NCBI GenBank assembly: GCA_016934935.1
Contig: JAFGRW010000018.1
Location: forward strand, 1 to 33,645
From: Spirochaetota bacterium
GTDB taxonomy: Bacteria > Spirochaetota > UBA4802 > JAFGJZ01
Direction of reading: 5' to 3'
DNA length: 33,645 nt
Positions within the stretch are counted from its first letter, which is position 1; every line of letters starts with the position of its first letter. The notes under the pieces were generated by a model. It had not been told where the DNA came from and did no database searches. It worked only from the letters and a program-made list of their open reading frames with translations. Below are positions 5,152-13,428 of this stretch, piece after piece. A program made the translations under genes and the position numbers.

Positions 5152-8121
5152 ATGTTTCAGAAAAAATATAACGGCACATCTTTTCGTGTCAAAAGACCTA
5201 TTAATGACCTAAACTCGAAACCTGTACTAAAGAAAAAATACGCGGGTCTTAATTTGCGCGCGATAAAGGATCTTTTTTCGGGTACTCCAAGAAAATCCAG
5301 GCTCCGGGTTGAGAAACCCAAATTCTTTACCATATTTTCTTCTATATTTTCTGTTTTTAAAAAGGACTCATCGAAAAAGGTAGTAACTGAAAAGCCATCA
5401 ATAATTAAAACTGTTAAACGGGAACCCTCTAAAGAAAAAAAAGCAATGGTGATGACCTCTGGAGTAGATAATCATGAGGCTGCTGATAATGATGAAAAGA
5501 AACATGATAAAAGTGTAATCAAAAGAACATCTGTATCTCGACGTCCCTTGTTCAGATTGCCTTCTATAAAATTTATCCTTCCTCGATTTTCATTTTTCAG
5601 ATTTCCCTCTTTTGGTGGAAGTTCACCTCGTGCTTCTTCGACCGGGGGCAGCTCTTTTGGAATTGGAGGATCTATCTTTTTTATAGTATGGTCTTTCATT
5701 CGAAAATATTATGCTTGGATTATTGTCTGTTTTTCGGTATTGATTATTACTGGTTCAATCTTTTTTGTAAGTTACCTTAAGGAAGAGTACAAGAATGTAG
5801 AAGCTCTGACCGGTTTTCAGCCCAATGTGGTTACTCGGATTTATGACCGCAATGGCCTGCTTATATCGGAATTATTTACTCAAAAAAGAGATCTTGTTGA
5901 TTACGAGGCGATTCCGCAGAACCTTATCGATGCCTTTATAGCTCTTGAGGATAACGATTTTTACCAGCATTATGGTGTTAATCCCAAAGGTATAATTCGA
6001 GCGTTTTTTATAAATATTGCCTCCGGACGGGTTCGCCAGGGAGGTAGCACCATAACCCAGCAGCTCGCAAAAATTCTTTTAACCGACCGCGAGCGAAAGC
6101 TTACTCGTAAAATCAAAGAAGCCTGTATCGCGATAATGATCGAGTTTACATACGATAAACGAAAAATTCTGGAGATTTATCTTAATCAGATTTTTCTGGG
6201 ACATGGGGCATACGGCGTAGAGGCTGCTTCACAGTTATACTTTTCAAAAAGTGTTTCAGAATTAAATCTTGCGGAGTGCGCGCTTTTGGCAACGCTTCCA
6301 TCGGCGCCAAACCGTTATTCTCCGATTCGACATACCAAGCGTTCAATGGGTTTGCATAAGGTTGCCCTTGCCAGAATGGTCGATCTTGGTTTTATAACTG
6401 TTCAACAGGCAGAGGAGGCTTACCTCTCTTTCTGGCCGGAATATCAGCTTTTTATTAATGAACTATCGCCTTCTTACAATACCTGGTCTCTGCGAGTAGA
6501 TGAAGCACCCTGGGTAACAGAGTATGTTCGACGATATATAGTCGATAAATTTGGAGAAGATGCTGTATATAAAGAAGGTCTTGAAATTTATACGACCTTT
6601 GATTTAAAAAAACAACTTTTGGCTCAGCAGCTTATGCAAGAGAGGCTTCGTGAGCAGACTGAAACATCATCAAAGCTGTTGTTTACCGATGATGATTTCT
6701 TTACTGAAAATTTTGCAAGTGAGCTTTCATTCATATCTCTTCTATTTGATGCTAACCCGATAAGCAGGCGTGGATCTTTTGAGAACAAAAAATTTAACGA
6801 TCATATGGGGCAGGAAATTACTGATTGTCTTGAAATAATTAATTATTTTAGCGGACATGCCGGATTAGCAGGATTTATAGACTTTTACCGTGAAACTTCC
6901 GGTACTGACAGGTTTTTGTTACCCGTTGAAGGTGCTCTCGTTTCGATAAATCAACAAACCGGCGAGATAGAGGCCATGGTTGGTGGAAGTCGCTTTTCGT
7001 CCATGAACCAGTTAAACAGAGTTGTACAATCATACCGACAACCCGGTTCTTCGGTTAAGCCCCTTCTTTATGCTGCGGCTGTCGAATCAAGACAGTTTAC
7101 CGCCGCAACAGCTGTACTCGATGCTCCTATCATGTATCTTGACGGTGATGGTAAAACCTGGTCTCCTGAAAACTATGAGGGCAGTTATTCGGGTGAGGTC
7201 CGTCTTAGACGTGCTTTGGCAAAATCAATTAACGTGATTTCAGTCCGTATTGCCGAGACTATTGGAATCGGAACAGTTATGGATTATTATGCAAAGCTTT
7301 TTGGAATGGATAAAGAGTCTGCCGATAAACGTATAAACCGAAATCTTTCCATTGCGCTGGGAACGGTTGAGGTTACTCCACTTGAGATGGCACGTTCGTA
7401 TGCTGTTATGGCAAACGGTGGAAAAGCGGTTATACCTTATGGAATACGTTATATCAAAAACCGTGAGGGAACAGTTATCGAGAATCGGGAGGAAGAGGTT
7501 AAAAAAGAGCTGGAAGAGTTAACCAAAAAAAAGAAAATTCAGCTGATTGAACCGGCTACTGCATCTATAATGATAAGCATGATGAAAACTGTAGTTGAGG
7601 CTGGTACAGGAGTTTCAGCGAATCCTGGTCGGCCGGCAGCGGGAAAAACTGGTACAACAAATAACTGGCGTGATGCCTGGTTCGTCGGGTTTACCCCCGA
7701 ACTGACAACCAGTATATGGATTGGTTACGACAGCCTTGGAATGTCTCTAGGCCGTGGACAAACAGGCGGTAATGTCGCGGCTCCCCTTTGGGGCGCCTAT
7801 ATGAGAGGCGCGCTGGGAAACTATCCAGTAAAAGATTTTCCACATTACGCTGAACTTGAACATGCGATTATTGCCCGAGAGAGCGGACTGCGGCCGGGAT
7901 CAGGTTGTACGGATGTTATGGAAGAGATATTTATTCCTGGAACAGTGCCTACAGAAATTGACACCATGTGCGGTTCTTACAGTAGTGGTCGCGAACTTTT
8001 ATCCCGTGAACCCGAAGATGATATCACAGCTTCACATAAGGTCATGATTGACCGGGAAATAGGCAGTACTGCTCCTGAAGAGAGTTCAATTGCTGATATC
8101 GGTTTGGATCTGCTGGATTGA
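5152..8121 (+). CDS. Class A penicillin-binding protein (PBP1A family)
   Basis: This bifunctional peptidoglycan synthase has 989 residues, longer than the usual 750-850. The first ~185 form a lysine/arginine-rich cytoplasmic tail, followed by one membrane helix (about 188-208). The GT51 glycosyltransferase domain shows catalytic Glu266 in EDNDFYQHYG, then GGSTITQQLAK and EIYLNQIFLGHGAYG. The transpeptidase domain has Ser633 (SSVK), Ser692 (SIN) and Lys832 (KTGT), so both activities look intact. A segment of ~80 residues (about 500-590), unlike the common PBP1A core, separates the two catalytic domains. The ribosome binding site before the ATG at 5152 is weak (AAAGAGA), so the exact start is less sure than the domain content. 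The M28 peptidase gene follows two bases after the stop. Confidence 0.93.
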   Translation: MFQKKYNGTSFRVKRPINDLNSKPVLKKKYAGLNLRAIKDLFSGTPRKSRLRVEKPKFFTIFSSIFSVFKKDSSKKVVTEKPSIIKTVKREPSKEKKAMVMTSGVDNHEAADNDEKKHDKSVIKRTSVSRRPLFRLPSIKFILPRFSFFRFPSFGGSSPRASSTGGSSFGIGGSIFFIVWSFIRKYYAWIIVCFSVLIITGSIFFVSYLKEEYKNVEALTGFQPNVVTRIYDRNGLLISELFTQKRDLVDYEAIPQNLIDAFIALEDNDFYQHYGVNPKGIIRAFFINIASGRVRQGGSTITQQLAKILLTDRERKLTRKIKEACIAIMIEFTYDKRKILEIYLNQIFLGHGAYGVEAASQLYFSKSVSELNLAECALLATLPSAPNRYSPIRHTKRSMGLHKVALARMVDLGFITVQQAEEAYLSFWPEYQLFINELSPSYNTWSLRVDEAPWVTEYVRRYIVDKFGEDAVYKEGLEIYTTFDLKKQLLAQQLMQERLREQTETSSKLLFTDDDFFTENFASELSFISLLFDANPISRRGSFENKKFNDHMGQEITDCLEIINYFSGHAGLAGFIDFYRETSGTDRFLLPVEGALVSINQQTGEIEAMVGGSRFSSMNQLNRVVQSYRQPGSSVKPLLYAAAVESRQFTAATAVLDAPIMYLDGDGKTWSPENYEGSYSGEVRLRRALAKSINVISVRIAETIGIGTVMDYYAKLFGMDKESADKRINRNLSIALGTVEVTPLEMARSYAVMANGGKAVIPYGIRYIKNREGTVIENREEEVKKELEELTKKKKIQLIEPATASIMISMMKTVVEAGTGVSANPGRPAAGKTGTTNNWRDAWFVGFTPELTTSIWIGYDSLGMSLGRGQTGGNVAAPLWGAYMRGALGNYPVKDFPHYAELEHAIIARESGLRPGSGCTDVMEEIFIPGTVPTEIDTMCGSYSSGRELLSREPEDDITASHKVMIDREIGSTAPEESSIADIGLDLLD

Positions 8122-8123
8122 TT

Positions 8124-9044
8124 ATGAGGCTATTTCTAAAACTATACGATACTTTTACGGGAAGAGACAAGATTGTTGTTAATTGCCGGCATATTGTCCG
8201 CGCCTTATCCGATTATATAGGTGAGCGATCGCTGCGCTTAAACGAGAATCTTGAGCGTGCTGCAGAATTTATTGAATCGGCTTTTGCTCTTCATGGCACA
8301 ATTCCCGATAAAGAGAAGTTTAAAGCTGAAGGCCGCAATGTGGCGAATGTAATCGCAGAACTTCCCGGTAAAAAAAATCCTGAAAAAATAATTATAATCG
8401 GTGCTCACTACGACACTGTTGAGGGGTCACCCGGAGCAAACGATAACGGATCCGGTATAGCGGCTCTTCTTGAATTGCATCGTCTTTTAAAAAAAGAGAC
8501 CCATAAAAAGACCATAAGATTTGTGGCCTTTGCTCTTGAGGAGCCCCCATTTTTCGGGACTGAGTTGATGGGATCCTTTCAGCACGCAAAAAACTGTAAA
8601 AAGCGTAAAGAGGATATTGAGTTGATGTTATGCCTTGACATGTTAGGTATCGGAAGCAGGTTTGCAAAACAGAATTATCCTGTAGAAGATATGAAACGCA
8701 ATTACCCAAAAAAAGGTAATTACCTTGCAGTTGCGACACTTCCATCACAATCTAAAACAGCTTTTTATTTTAAAAAATATTTTAACAGGAATTCTTTTAT
8801 TAAGATGTTCGAAATGATAGCCCCCGCGTCTGTTCCTGGTATCGATTATTCTGATCACTCTTCGTTTATAAAACAGGGGTATCCGGCAATAATGGTTACC
8901 GATACCGGTTTTTACCGCAATCCACGTTATCATACAAGTGAAGACATCTCATCTACCTTAAACTACCGTTTCCTGGGGTATACAGTCTATTCTCTTTACA
9001 AAACTATAAAAGATTTAGCAAGTGGGCGAAAGATCCCAAACTAA
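8124..9044 (+). CDS. M28-family zinc metallopeptidase
   Basis: This di-zinc exopeptidase-like protein has 306 residues. Expected metal ligands are visible in order: His in GAHYDTVEG, Asp in GANDNGSG, the Glu pair in ALEEPP (general base and ligand), Asp in LCLDMLG, and His in RYHTSED. This matches aminopeptidases of the M28 clan. No signal peptide or membrane helix is apparent, so a cytoplasmic location is likely. I chose ATG at 8124 over the upstream TTG at 8118, which overlaps the PBP stop. The gene is almost certainly cotranscribed with the PBP gene, but the sequence does not show whether it acts on muropeptides. It converges on the LysM gene with a 9-base gap. Confidence 0.88.
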   Translation: MRLFLKLYDTFTGRDKIVVNCRHIVRALSDYIGERSLRLNENLERAAEFIESAFALHGTIPDKEKFKAEGRNVANVIAELPGKKNPEKIIIIGAHYDTVEGSPGANDNGSGIAALLELHRLLKKETHKKTIRFVAFALEEPPFFGTELMGSFQHAKNCKKRKEDIELMLCLDMLGIGSRFAKQNYPVEDMKRNYPKKGNYLAVATLPSQSKTAFYFKKYFNRNSFIKMFEMIAPASVPGIDYSDHSSFIKQGYPAIMVTDTGFYRNPRYHTSEDISSTLNYRFLGYTVYSLYKTIKDLASGRKIPN

Positions 9045-9053
9045 TTTCTTTTA

Positions 9054-9863
9054 TTACCTTTTGGGCAGTACCGTTAGGGCATCAAGAGGTTTTCCGCCCT
9101 GATTTATTTGAAAATGCAGAGAAGATGTTAGTGTTGCGATTGGCGCACCTTTTTTTACCTTTTCTCCTTCTTTGACCATCACAGAATCAATATTTGCATA
9201 TACAGTCATAAAGCGCTCCGTATGACCGATAACAATATAGTTGCCGAAACCTCGCATATAGCCAATTTTCTTGACTATTCCGTTTTCTGAACAGATTACC
9301 GGTGTTTTTTTGCCGGAAAAAATTGTTATTCCGATAGGGTTCGCTGTTCCTTTTTTGTCTCTTACAACACGGGCGATATTTTTAGCGGGCCAGATAAATT
9401 TAAGTTTGCATGAAAGCGGCTTTGCGTCGGGTTTGTTCGAATTTGTTGAACTAAGGCTTGTAGCGGATGGTATTTTTAATCGGGTGCCAACATAAAGCTT
9501 ATTTGGATTCTTGATCTTGTTTAGTGAGAGTATGTTAGCAGCTGTTGTGTTGTATTTATGAGCAATTTTGGTAAGATTTTCCCCCTTTTTTATAGTGTGT
9601 ATAAGAACTTTTGTTTTAGTTTCCGGTTTGATACTGCTTTTTATTACGCTCTTTTGGCTTGATTTGTTAGTAATATTTTTTCCGTTTTCTGTTGAAGGTG
9701 ATAGGCCTTTTGACTTTAAATATGACTCTTTTATGCCGGATGGGCGTCTGTTTATGGTGACATTGCGCTCGTTTGCAAATATAGGCAGTAAAAAAAGGAT
9801 AAGCATAAAAACAGTTGTAACTCTGAAAAACACTATAAGTAACCCCACTGATTTTTTTTGCAA
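9054..9863 (-). CDS. LysM protein with degenerate M23 (LytM) domain
   Basis: The protein has up to 269 residues: a hydrophobic N-terminal signal or anchor (about 8-30), a low-complexity Ser/Lys/Thr spacer, one LysM domain (about 88-131; HTIKKGENLTKIAHKYN) that binds peptidoglycan, and an M23 domain (about 155-265; FGNYIVIGHTERFMTVYANI). In active M23 peptidases the zinc ligands lie in HxxxD and HxH motifs. Here the HxxxD region reads NPIGITIF, the usual YxH is YAN, and the last motif keeps only LHFQI. The enzyme is therefore probably inactive, like the EnvC/NlpD activators of amidases. The start is uncertain: TTG at 9863, GTG at 9848 and a later ATG at 9809 are all in frame, and none has a clear ribosome binding site. 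Confidence 0.85.
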   Translation of the reverse strand: MQKKSVGLLIVFFRVTTVFMLILFLLPIFANERNVTINRRPSGIKESYLKSKGLSPSTENGKNITNKSSQKSVIKSSIKPETKTKVLIHTIKKGENLTKIAHKYNTTAANILSLNKIKNPNKLYVGTRLKIPSATSLSSTNSNKPDAKPLSCKLKFIWPAKNIARVVRDKKGTANPIGITIFSGKKTPVICSENGIVKKIGYMRGFGNYIVIGHTERFMTVYANIDSVMVKEGEKVKKGAPIATLTSSLHFQINQGGKPLDALTVLPKR

Positions 9864-10142
9864 TAAACAGCATACAGCGAAATCAACAAGGAATCGGCAT
9901 AATTGGTTAAGGTCATACCGGACAAGTTGATTATTAAGAAATTGGTAATCTTCTTTTATCTGACAATATTTTAGACGTATTATGAATATCGGACACCATA
10001 TAAATCAAATTTAATTAATCGTTAAAGAAGAGAGCGGTTTTTTTATTATATAATGAAAGATTATGTAAAAAATAGGGTATCGGCTAATTTTTCTTTGACA
10101 AAAAGAGGGGGTGTGAAACAAGAGAATCAAACGCCAGGGCAG

Positions 10143-10148
10143 GGAGGT
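10143..10148 (+). promoter_or_regulatory. Ribosome binding site that sets the pyrB start
   Basis: GGAGGT lies four bases before the ATG at 10152. The same frame is open back to ATG 10053, but those 33 extra residues are not part of the aspartate carbamoyltransferase fold. The internal start is therefore preferred. Confidence 0.65.
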
Positions 10149-10151
10149 GCT

Positions 10152-11057
10152 ATGGACATCATCTCGATGCGTTCTCTTTCCAAGGATAATGTCACTTCAT
10201 TAATCGAGCTTACAGAAAAGATCGAATCCGGTTCGATCAGTTTGGATATTAGCGGCCATTTGGTCGCTCTTTTGTTTTTTGAACCTTCCACAAGAACAGC
10301 TTTCTCTTTTGATTCGGCAATTAAAAGATTGGGGGGGCAAACCATAATAATGCAAGAGACAAAAAGTTCATCTGTGCAAAAAGGTGAGTCTTTTGCTGAT
10401 ACAATCAAAACTGTGAGCCAGTATGCCGACGCAATTGTAATAAGGTCGGCAATCGAGGGAGCTGCACGATTCGCCTCGGAAATAGTGGATATACCTGTTA
10501 TAAATGCCGGTGATGGGGCTAACCAGCACCCGACTCAAACATTACTTGATCTTTATACCATAAAGAAACAGCAAAAAACCGTTGAAAACCGGAAGGTAGC
10601 GATTGTTGGCGATTTGCGTTATGGCCGTGCGGTTTACTCTCTGGTTTATGGTCTAGCCATGTTTAATGCCGAACTATACCTTATCTCGCCGGAACACCTT
10701 AAAATAAGAGCTTATGTGCGGCATGATCTGGATACAATGGGTATCAAGTATCATGAAAGTGAAGATATTAGTGCGGTTCTTGATAAGGTGGATGTAATGT
10801 ATGTTACTCGTATTCAGCGTGAACGATTCGCCGGTCAGTATGAATATGAAAAAGTAAAGGACTCATATCAGATTACTCGATCAATGGTAGAGTCGGCCAG
10901 TTTAAAGAATAATTTCACACTTTTGCATCCTCTTCCTCGTGTAAACGAAATTACAACAGATGTTGACTCTTTACCGTGTGCGCACTATTTTGCCCAGGCA
11001 AAAAATGGTATGTATATGAGGCAGGCTATTATTGCCTCTCTTTTGGGGGCTGTATGA
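10152..11057 (+). CDS. pyrB: Aspartate carbamoyltransferase catalytic chain
   Basis: PyrB joins carbamoyl phosphate and L-aspartate to give carbamoyl aspartate, the committed step of pyrimidine synthesis. The 301-residue product has the carbamoyl-phosphate loop FFEPSTRTAFSF, a Lys in VQKGE, GDGANQHPTQTLLDLYT, the aspartate-domain GDLRYGR, and HPLPRV. Its length matches E. coli PyrB. The first gene of the cluster, it overlaps pyrI by four bases (ATGA), so catalytic and regulatory chains are made together. The in-frame upstream extension from 10053 could be a leader or a longer isoform. No PyrR-type attenuator was recognised upstream. Confidence 0.96.
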   Translation: MDIISMRSLSKDNVTSLIELTEKIESGSISLDISGHLVALLFFEPSTRTAFSFDSAIKRLGGQTIIMQETKSSSVQKGESFADTIKTVSQYADAIVIRSAIEGAARFASEIVDIPVINAGDGANQHPTQTLLDLYTIKKQQKTVENRKVAIVGDLRYGRAVYSLVYGLAMFNAELYLISPEHLKIRAYVRHDLDTMGIKYHESEDISAVLDKVDVMYVTRIQRERFAGQYEYEKVKDSYQITRSMVESASLKNNFTLLHPLPRVNEITTDVDSLPCAHYFAQAKNGMYMRQAIIASLLGAV

Positions 11058-11509
11058 TAAAAGAGTTAAAAGTTGACGCGATTAAGTGTGGAACTGTTAT
11101 TGATCATATTCCACCGGGGAAAGTGTTTAAGGTTATTGATCTTCTTGGGATTGGAGAGAACGATCAAGTGATGATCGGAACAAACTTAAGCAGCCCGAAA
11201 CACGGTCGTAAAGATGTAATTAAAATAGAGAATAGATATCTTTCTGTTGAAGAGATAAACTCGGTTTCACTTGTGGCGAGGAGTGCCACAATTTCGATTA
11301 TAGAAGATTTTAAACCATGCAAAAAAACAAAAATAGAAATACCCGATGTACTAAAAGGAATTTTAGTTTGCCCTAACCGGCACTGTGTCACAAACAGCGA
11401 ACCGGTCGTAACTGTTTTTGATGTTGAAGCAAAAGATCCTCTTTCAATACGTTGCAGGTATTGCGAACGCGTTTTTGGAGAAGAGATAGGTAAGGCAAAT
11501 TCTTTGTAA
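11054..11509 (+). CDS. pyrI: Aspartate carbamoyltransferase regulatory chain
   Basis: The 151-residue protein starts MIKELKVDAIKCGTVIDHI, as in known PyrI proteins, with an N-terminal nucleotide-binding domain. Its C-terminal zinc site has four Cys residues: two in CPNRHC near residue 110 and two in CRYC near residue 140. It assembles with PyrB into the allosteric dodecamer, so feedback control by nucleotides such as CTP is expected. The start is the ATG overlapping the pyrB stop. The reading frame extends 26 codons further upstream, but those lie inside pyrB and are not family-like. A 96-base AT-rich gap separates it from pyrD. Confidence 0.95.
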   Translation: MIKELKVDAIKCGTVIDHIPPGKVFKVIDLLGIGENDQVMIGTNLSSPKHGRKDVIKIENRYLSVEEINSVSLVARSATISIIEDFKPCKKTKIEIPDVLKGILVCPNRHCVTNSEPVVTVFDVEAKDPLSIRCRYCERVFGEEIGKANSL

Positions 11510-11605
11510 AATGTAAACTTTTAATACATGTTAAATCTATTATGAAAAATATAACTAATCCTCTATTTGTAATATTGCAAAATAAATAATAAATATTTAA
11601 GGTCT

Positions 11606-12526
11606 ATGGAAAAATCAAAAAAACTGTCAGTAAAATTCCTTAATTGCAAATCTGATTCTCCTCTTGTTTTACCAGCGGGTATAATGGACGTCTCTTACGG
11701 TTCAATGCTTTTTGCGGTACAAAATGGTGCCGGTTTCGTAACAATGAAATCATGTACTCTTGAACCTAGAAGCGGCCATGCTGGACCTGTTGTCTGTGAA
11801 ATCGAAGGTGCAATGATAAACGCGATGGGGCTCTGCAATCCGGGCATAGAAAAAGGGCTTGAAGAGATCGAAAAATTCAAAAAAGAGTCGGATGTCCCTG
11901 TGATTTCGAGCGTCTTTGGCGCGAACAGAGATGAGTTTGTAAAACTATCGAATTATGTAAATGACTCATCTGCTGATTATATTGAGCTTAATCTGTCATG
12001 CCCTAATGTCTCGTCAGAGTTTGGCACTCCTTTGTCGGCATCTAAAGAGATGGTGGCAGATATTGTAGGTGCTGTTAAAAAAAATTCCAGGTTACCAGTA
12101 TTAGCCAAACTATCGCCCAATACACATGATGTTACAGGAATTGCTCGTGCAGCGGAGAATGCGGGGGCCGATGGCCTTGTGATGATAAATACATTGGGTC
12201 CGGGCATGGTAATCGATATAAATGCAAGACGTCCGGTTATATCGGCAAAATTTGGCGGGATATCCGGACCTGCAGTTAAACCGGTCGCTGTCAAACTGGT
12301 ATATCAGGTTACAGAAGCTGTTGGTATACCTGTAATAGGAATGGGCGGTGTTACTACCGGAAGTGATGCGATCGAGATGATAATGGCGGGTGCCTCTCTG
12401 GTGGGTGTTGGAACTGCGGTCTATTATAGGGGAATAGAGGTCTTTAACAGGATTAATTCCGAGATAGTAGAGTATCTTGATAAAGTTGGGCTTGATTCAG
12501 TAACAGGCATCAAGAGAATTGACTGA
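11606..12526 (+). CDS. pyrD: Dihydroorotate dehydrogenase, class 1B catalytic subunit
   Basis: The 306-residue FMN enzyme oxidises dihydroorotate to orotate. Class 1 features are visible: NLSCPNV with the catalytic Cys, INAMGLCNPG, and a C-terminal phosphate-binding stretch VIGMGGVTTGSDAIEM. The PyrK electron-transfer subunit directly downstream indicates class 1B, an NAD-linked soluble heterotetramer, rather than the quinone-linked class 2 enzyme. AAGG precedes the ATG at 11606. The gap to pyrK is 64 bases with no terminator seen. Confidence 0.95.
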   Translation: MEKSKKLSVKFLNCKSDSPLVLPAGIMDVSYGSMLFAVQNGAGFVTMKSCTLEPRSGHAGPVVCEIEGAMINAMGLCNPGIEKGLEEIEKFKKESDVPVISSVFGANRDEFVKLSNYVNDSSADYIELNLSCPNVSSEFGTPLSASKEMVADIVGAVKKNSRLPVLAKLSPNTHDVTGIARAAENAGADGLVMINTLGPGMVIDINARRPVISAKFGGISGPAVKPVAVKLVYQVTEAVGIPVIGMGGVTTGSDAIEMIMAGASLVGVGTAVYYRGIEVFNRINSEIVEYLDKVGLDSVTGIKRID

Positions 12527-12590
12527 AGTCAAATAGATACCCATTTGGTCATGTAATGCTACGGATTTTTTAGAATAATCAGGTGATGTA

Positions 12591-13385
12591 ATGGATAAGA
12601 GATTTGCTCTTGAAATAGAGTCTGTAAATATAGAAAACTCGGGACATAAAACGTTTGAGGTAAAAAATATCTTTGATGTTAAACCGGGTCAATTTTTTAT
12701 GATTACCGATTATAAAAATGGTGAAAAACCTTTTTCGGTTTCAAGAATAACTAAAGAGAGAGTATCGTTTACTGTAAAAAAACTGGGAAGTTTTACAAGT
12801 GGGCTTTTCGATATGAAACCGGGTGATGCTCTTTATATCCGCGGCCCATACGGAAACGGCTTTGACTGCGAGCTTCTTGCCGGCAAAAAACTGCTTCTGG
12901 TTGGCGGAGGTTGTGGAACCGGTCCTCTAAGATCACTGGCAGAATATATTTCCGGAAAAGCCGAGATAAACTTTATTAATGGTGCGCGCTCGAAGGAAGA
13001 CCTTCTTTTTGAAAAGGGTCTGGATGCTAATCTTGCATCCTATTCCTGTGCGACCGATGATGGAAGTGCCGGCATAAAAGGAACAGTTATTGATGTTTGT
13101 AAAAATACAGTTGATCTGAAAAGCCATGATTATATTGTGACATCAGGACCCGAGATGATGCTTTGCGCGGTACGGGATTATCTTAAGGATACCGGTATTC
13201 CGGCGTTCTATTTGATCGAGAGATATATGAAGTGCGCTGTCGGTATTTGCGGTCAATGCAGCGTTGATCCTCTGGGAGTCAGGGTCTGTGTTGAAGGACC
13301 TGTATTTGACGGGGATCTTCTGAGTCGTCTTACGGAATTCGGCGTTTACAAACGGGACGCGAGCGGCACTTGCCGTGAGTTTTAA
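12591..13385 (+). CDS. pyrK: Dihydroorotate dehydrogenase electron-transfer subunit
   Basis: The 264-residue flavoprotein passes electrons from PyrD to NAD+. The N-terminal FAD domain contains KPFSVSRI, the NAD domain shows LLVGGGCGTGPLRSLA, and a C-terminal [2Fe-2S] cluster is marked by Cys residues in KCAVGICGQCS and RVCVEGP. This is the standard PyrK layout and close to the usual ~255-265 residues. It follows pyrD in the same direction, as expected for the class 1B complex. An unrelated ferredoxin-reductase-like role is unlikely given the context. Confidence 0.93.
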   Translation: MDKRFALEIESVNIENSGHKTFEVKNIFDVKPGQFFMITDYKNGEKPFSVSRITKERVSFTVKKLGSFTSGLFDMKPGDALYIRGPYGNGFDCELLAGKKLLLVGGGCGTGPLRSLAEYISGKAEINFINGARSKEDLLFEKGLDANLASYSCATDDGSAGIKGTVIDVCKNTVDLKSHDYIVTSGPEMMLCAVRDYLKDTGIPAFYLIERYMKCAVGICGQCSVDPLGVRVCVEGPVFDGDLLSRLTEFGVYKRDASGTCREF

Positions 13386-13428
13386 AATGTTTGTACGCGT
13401 ACATTATATGGTATGAGTCTTAACAAAA

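Noticed and set aside
10049..10054. TATAAT as the pyr operon -10 box
   Set aside because: No acceptable -35 element lies 16-18 bases upstream, and in AT-rich sequence the hexamer is expected by chance.
10053..11057. Long form of pyrB from ATG 10053
   Set aside because: The extra 33 residues do not belong to the enzyme fold, and a better ribosome binding site precedes 10152.
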